From Phycisphaeraceae bacterium (GTDB lineage: Bacteria > Planctomycetota > Phycisphaerae > Phycisphaerales > UBA1924), in contig WUAK01000172.1 in the NCBI GenBank assembly GCA_009827205.1, positions 1 to 6,120 of the forward strand: a DNA stretch of 6,120 nucleotides. Direction: 5' to 3'. Below, piece by piece: positions 5,183-6,120 of this stretch (positions within the stretch are counted from its first letter, which is position 1; each line of letters starts with the position of its first letter). Position numbers and translations under genes: made by a program. The notes under the pieces were generated by a model that was given only the letters and a program-made list of their open reading frames with translations, was not told the DNA's origin and did not search any database.

Positions 5183-6120
5183 ATGGCAGGGACACATCGC
5201 ACGATCTCGGCCCCGGGCGAGGCATCGCTGGACGCCTCGGGCGACAGGCTCGACAGAAACCTCGCTGCTCTGGGCGCTACCAACGCGAAAGTCGCCAAGG
5301 CGATCGCTCAGTCCGAGACCCGGCCCGATCTCGAATGGGCACTCGGCATCGACGGGCTGATCTCCTGCTCAATGACGGACACCTGGGGACGCAAGACGGC
5401 GCTGGCCAGCAAGAAGAAGCCCGGCGAGGAAGCCGAGCGCTTCGCGCGACGCGTCGACATCGACAACGCGGGCGTCATCGTCGTCAAGGGCTTTGCCTGC
5501 GGGCACCACGTCCGCTCGATCCTGGAGCGGGGCAAATCGTCCTCGCTGATCATCATCTATGAACCCGATGTCGCGCTCATGCGAGCTGTGTTCGAGAGAC
5601 AGGACCACTCCGGCTGGCTTAGCGACCCACTCGTCGCGATCGTCTCCGACCCAGACGACGCAGCCGAGATCGGTCACGTCCTGACGGGCAGCGAGGGACT
5701 CGTCACGCTCGGCCTCAAGTTCGTCGAACACCCGCCCAGCGCCCGCAGGCTCGTCGACGGCGTGGACCGATTCGAGGCCAAGGTCGCAAGCGCGGTCCGG
5801 GGCATCCGAACGAACGTCATCACCACGCTCGTGCAGTCCGACGTCACGATGCGCAACCAGATCATGAACCTCGACCGCTACGTGCAGTCGCAGGGCATAG
5901 ACGATCTGGCAGGCACATGCGAGGGCAGACCCGCGATCGTGGTCTCGGCTGGTCCCAGCCTTCGGCGCAACATCCACCTGCTCGAGCAGCCCTGGGTGCG
6001 CCAGAAATTTGTGATCATCGCGGTGCAGACCGTGCTCAAGCCTCTGCTCGCCCGGGGCATCAAGCCCCATTACGTGACCGCGCTCGATTACCACGAGATC
6101 AGCAAGCGTTTCTATGAGGG
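5183..6120 (+). CDS. DUF115 / motility accessory factor (MAF) family protein, partial
   Basis: The first 312 codons of a DUF115 (MAF_flag10) protein; family members often exceed 600 residues, so about half is missing past the right edge. In Campylobacter, Helicobacter and Aeromonas, MAF proteins take part in glycosylating flagellin with nonulosonic acids. A distant archaeal relative (MptE) is a hydroxymethylpterin pyrophosphokinase. Seen: an N-terminal domain with VIVVKGFACGHHVRSIL (98-114) and LIIIYEPD (122-129), then the opening of DUF115: PAIVVSAGPSLRRNI (250-264), VIIAVQTVLKPLLARGIKP and HYVTALDYHE (296-305). The AGPSL loop and the Asp in TALD are the family's nucleotide-sugar or phosphate-binding signatures. 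The start at ATG 5183 has GGAG seven bases upstream. The substrate is unknown. Together with the FlgM-like gene it suggests a flagellar neighbourhood to the right. Confidence 0.88.
   Translation, partial: MAGTHRTISAPGEASLDASGDRLDRNLAALGATNAKVAKAIAQSETRPDLEWALGIDGLISCSMTDTWGRKTALASKKKPGEEAERFARRVDIDNAGVIVVKGFACGHHVRSILERGKSSSLIIIYEPDVALMRAVFERQDHSGWLSDPLVAIVSDPDDAAEIGHVLTGSEGLVTLGLKFVEHPPSARRLVDGVDRFEAKVASAVRGIRTNVITTLVQSDVTMRNQIMNLDRYVQSQGIDDLAGTCEGRPAIVVSAGPSLRRNIHLLEQPWVRQKFVIIAVQTVLKPLLARGIKPHYVTALDYHEISKRFYE

Noticed and set aside
5369..6094. Long minus-strand open frame (241 codons) opposite the MAF gene
   Set aside because: It is antisense to a gene with DUF115 motifs, and its His/Asp/Val-rich composition is typical of a GC-rich shadow frame.

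Overview
The window is GC-rich, with coding regions whose third codon positions are mostly G or C. The gene content suggests a flagellated marine planctomycete, probably of the Phycisphaerae type. This is an inference from the combination of a DUF115/MAF protein, a FlgM-like anti-sigma factor, a lipoprotein with SPOR-like repeats and the character of the housekeeping genes. No rRNA, tRNA, CRISPR array, insertion sequence or integrase was seen.

Layout: (1) Positions 1-966, minus strand: a NIF3/DUF34 (YqfO-type) metal-binding protein, cut by the left edge. (2) Positions 1034-2883, plus strand: a two-gene operon with ispE (methylerythritol phosphate isoprenoid pathway) and a ROK-family sugar kinase, joined by an ATGA stop/start overlap. 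(3) Positions 2959-3261, minus strand: a small FlgM-like anti-sigma-28 factor. It is followed by a good intrinsic terminator whose T-run overlaps the ROK stop codon. (4) Positions 3262-3538: a divergent control region, AT-rich on its right side, with a 20-bp-spaced direct repeat and an inverted repeat. (5) Positions 3539-4429, plus strand: a lipoprotein with two SPOR-like repeats, an unusual N-terminal extension ahead of its signal peptide, and a terminator-like hairpin inside its 5' coding end. (6) Positions 4449-5096, minus strand: a two-TM membrane protein with an NTF2-like outer domain, converging on the lipoprotein gene. (7) From 5183 to the right edge, plus strand: a DUF115 / motility accessory factor (MAF) protein, cut by the edge.

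The left half is metabolic and conserved (NIF3, IspE, ROK). The right half looks concerned with the cell surface and flagella: FlgM would hold back the flagellar sigma factor, MAF proteins act in flagellin glycosylation in other bacteria, and SPOR-like lipoproteins act at the cell envelope. Nothing here forms an obvious new defence or mobile system. The most unusual points are a ROK kinase that has lost the usual zinc-binding cysteines, a NIF3 whose sequence resembles animal NIF3L1, and the odd leader and N-terminus of the SPOR-like lipoprotein.
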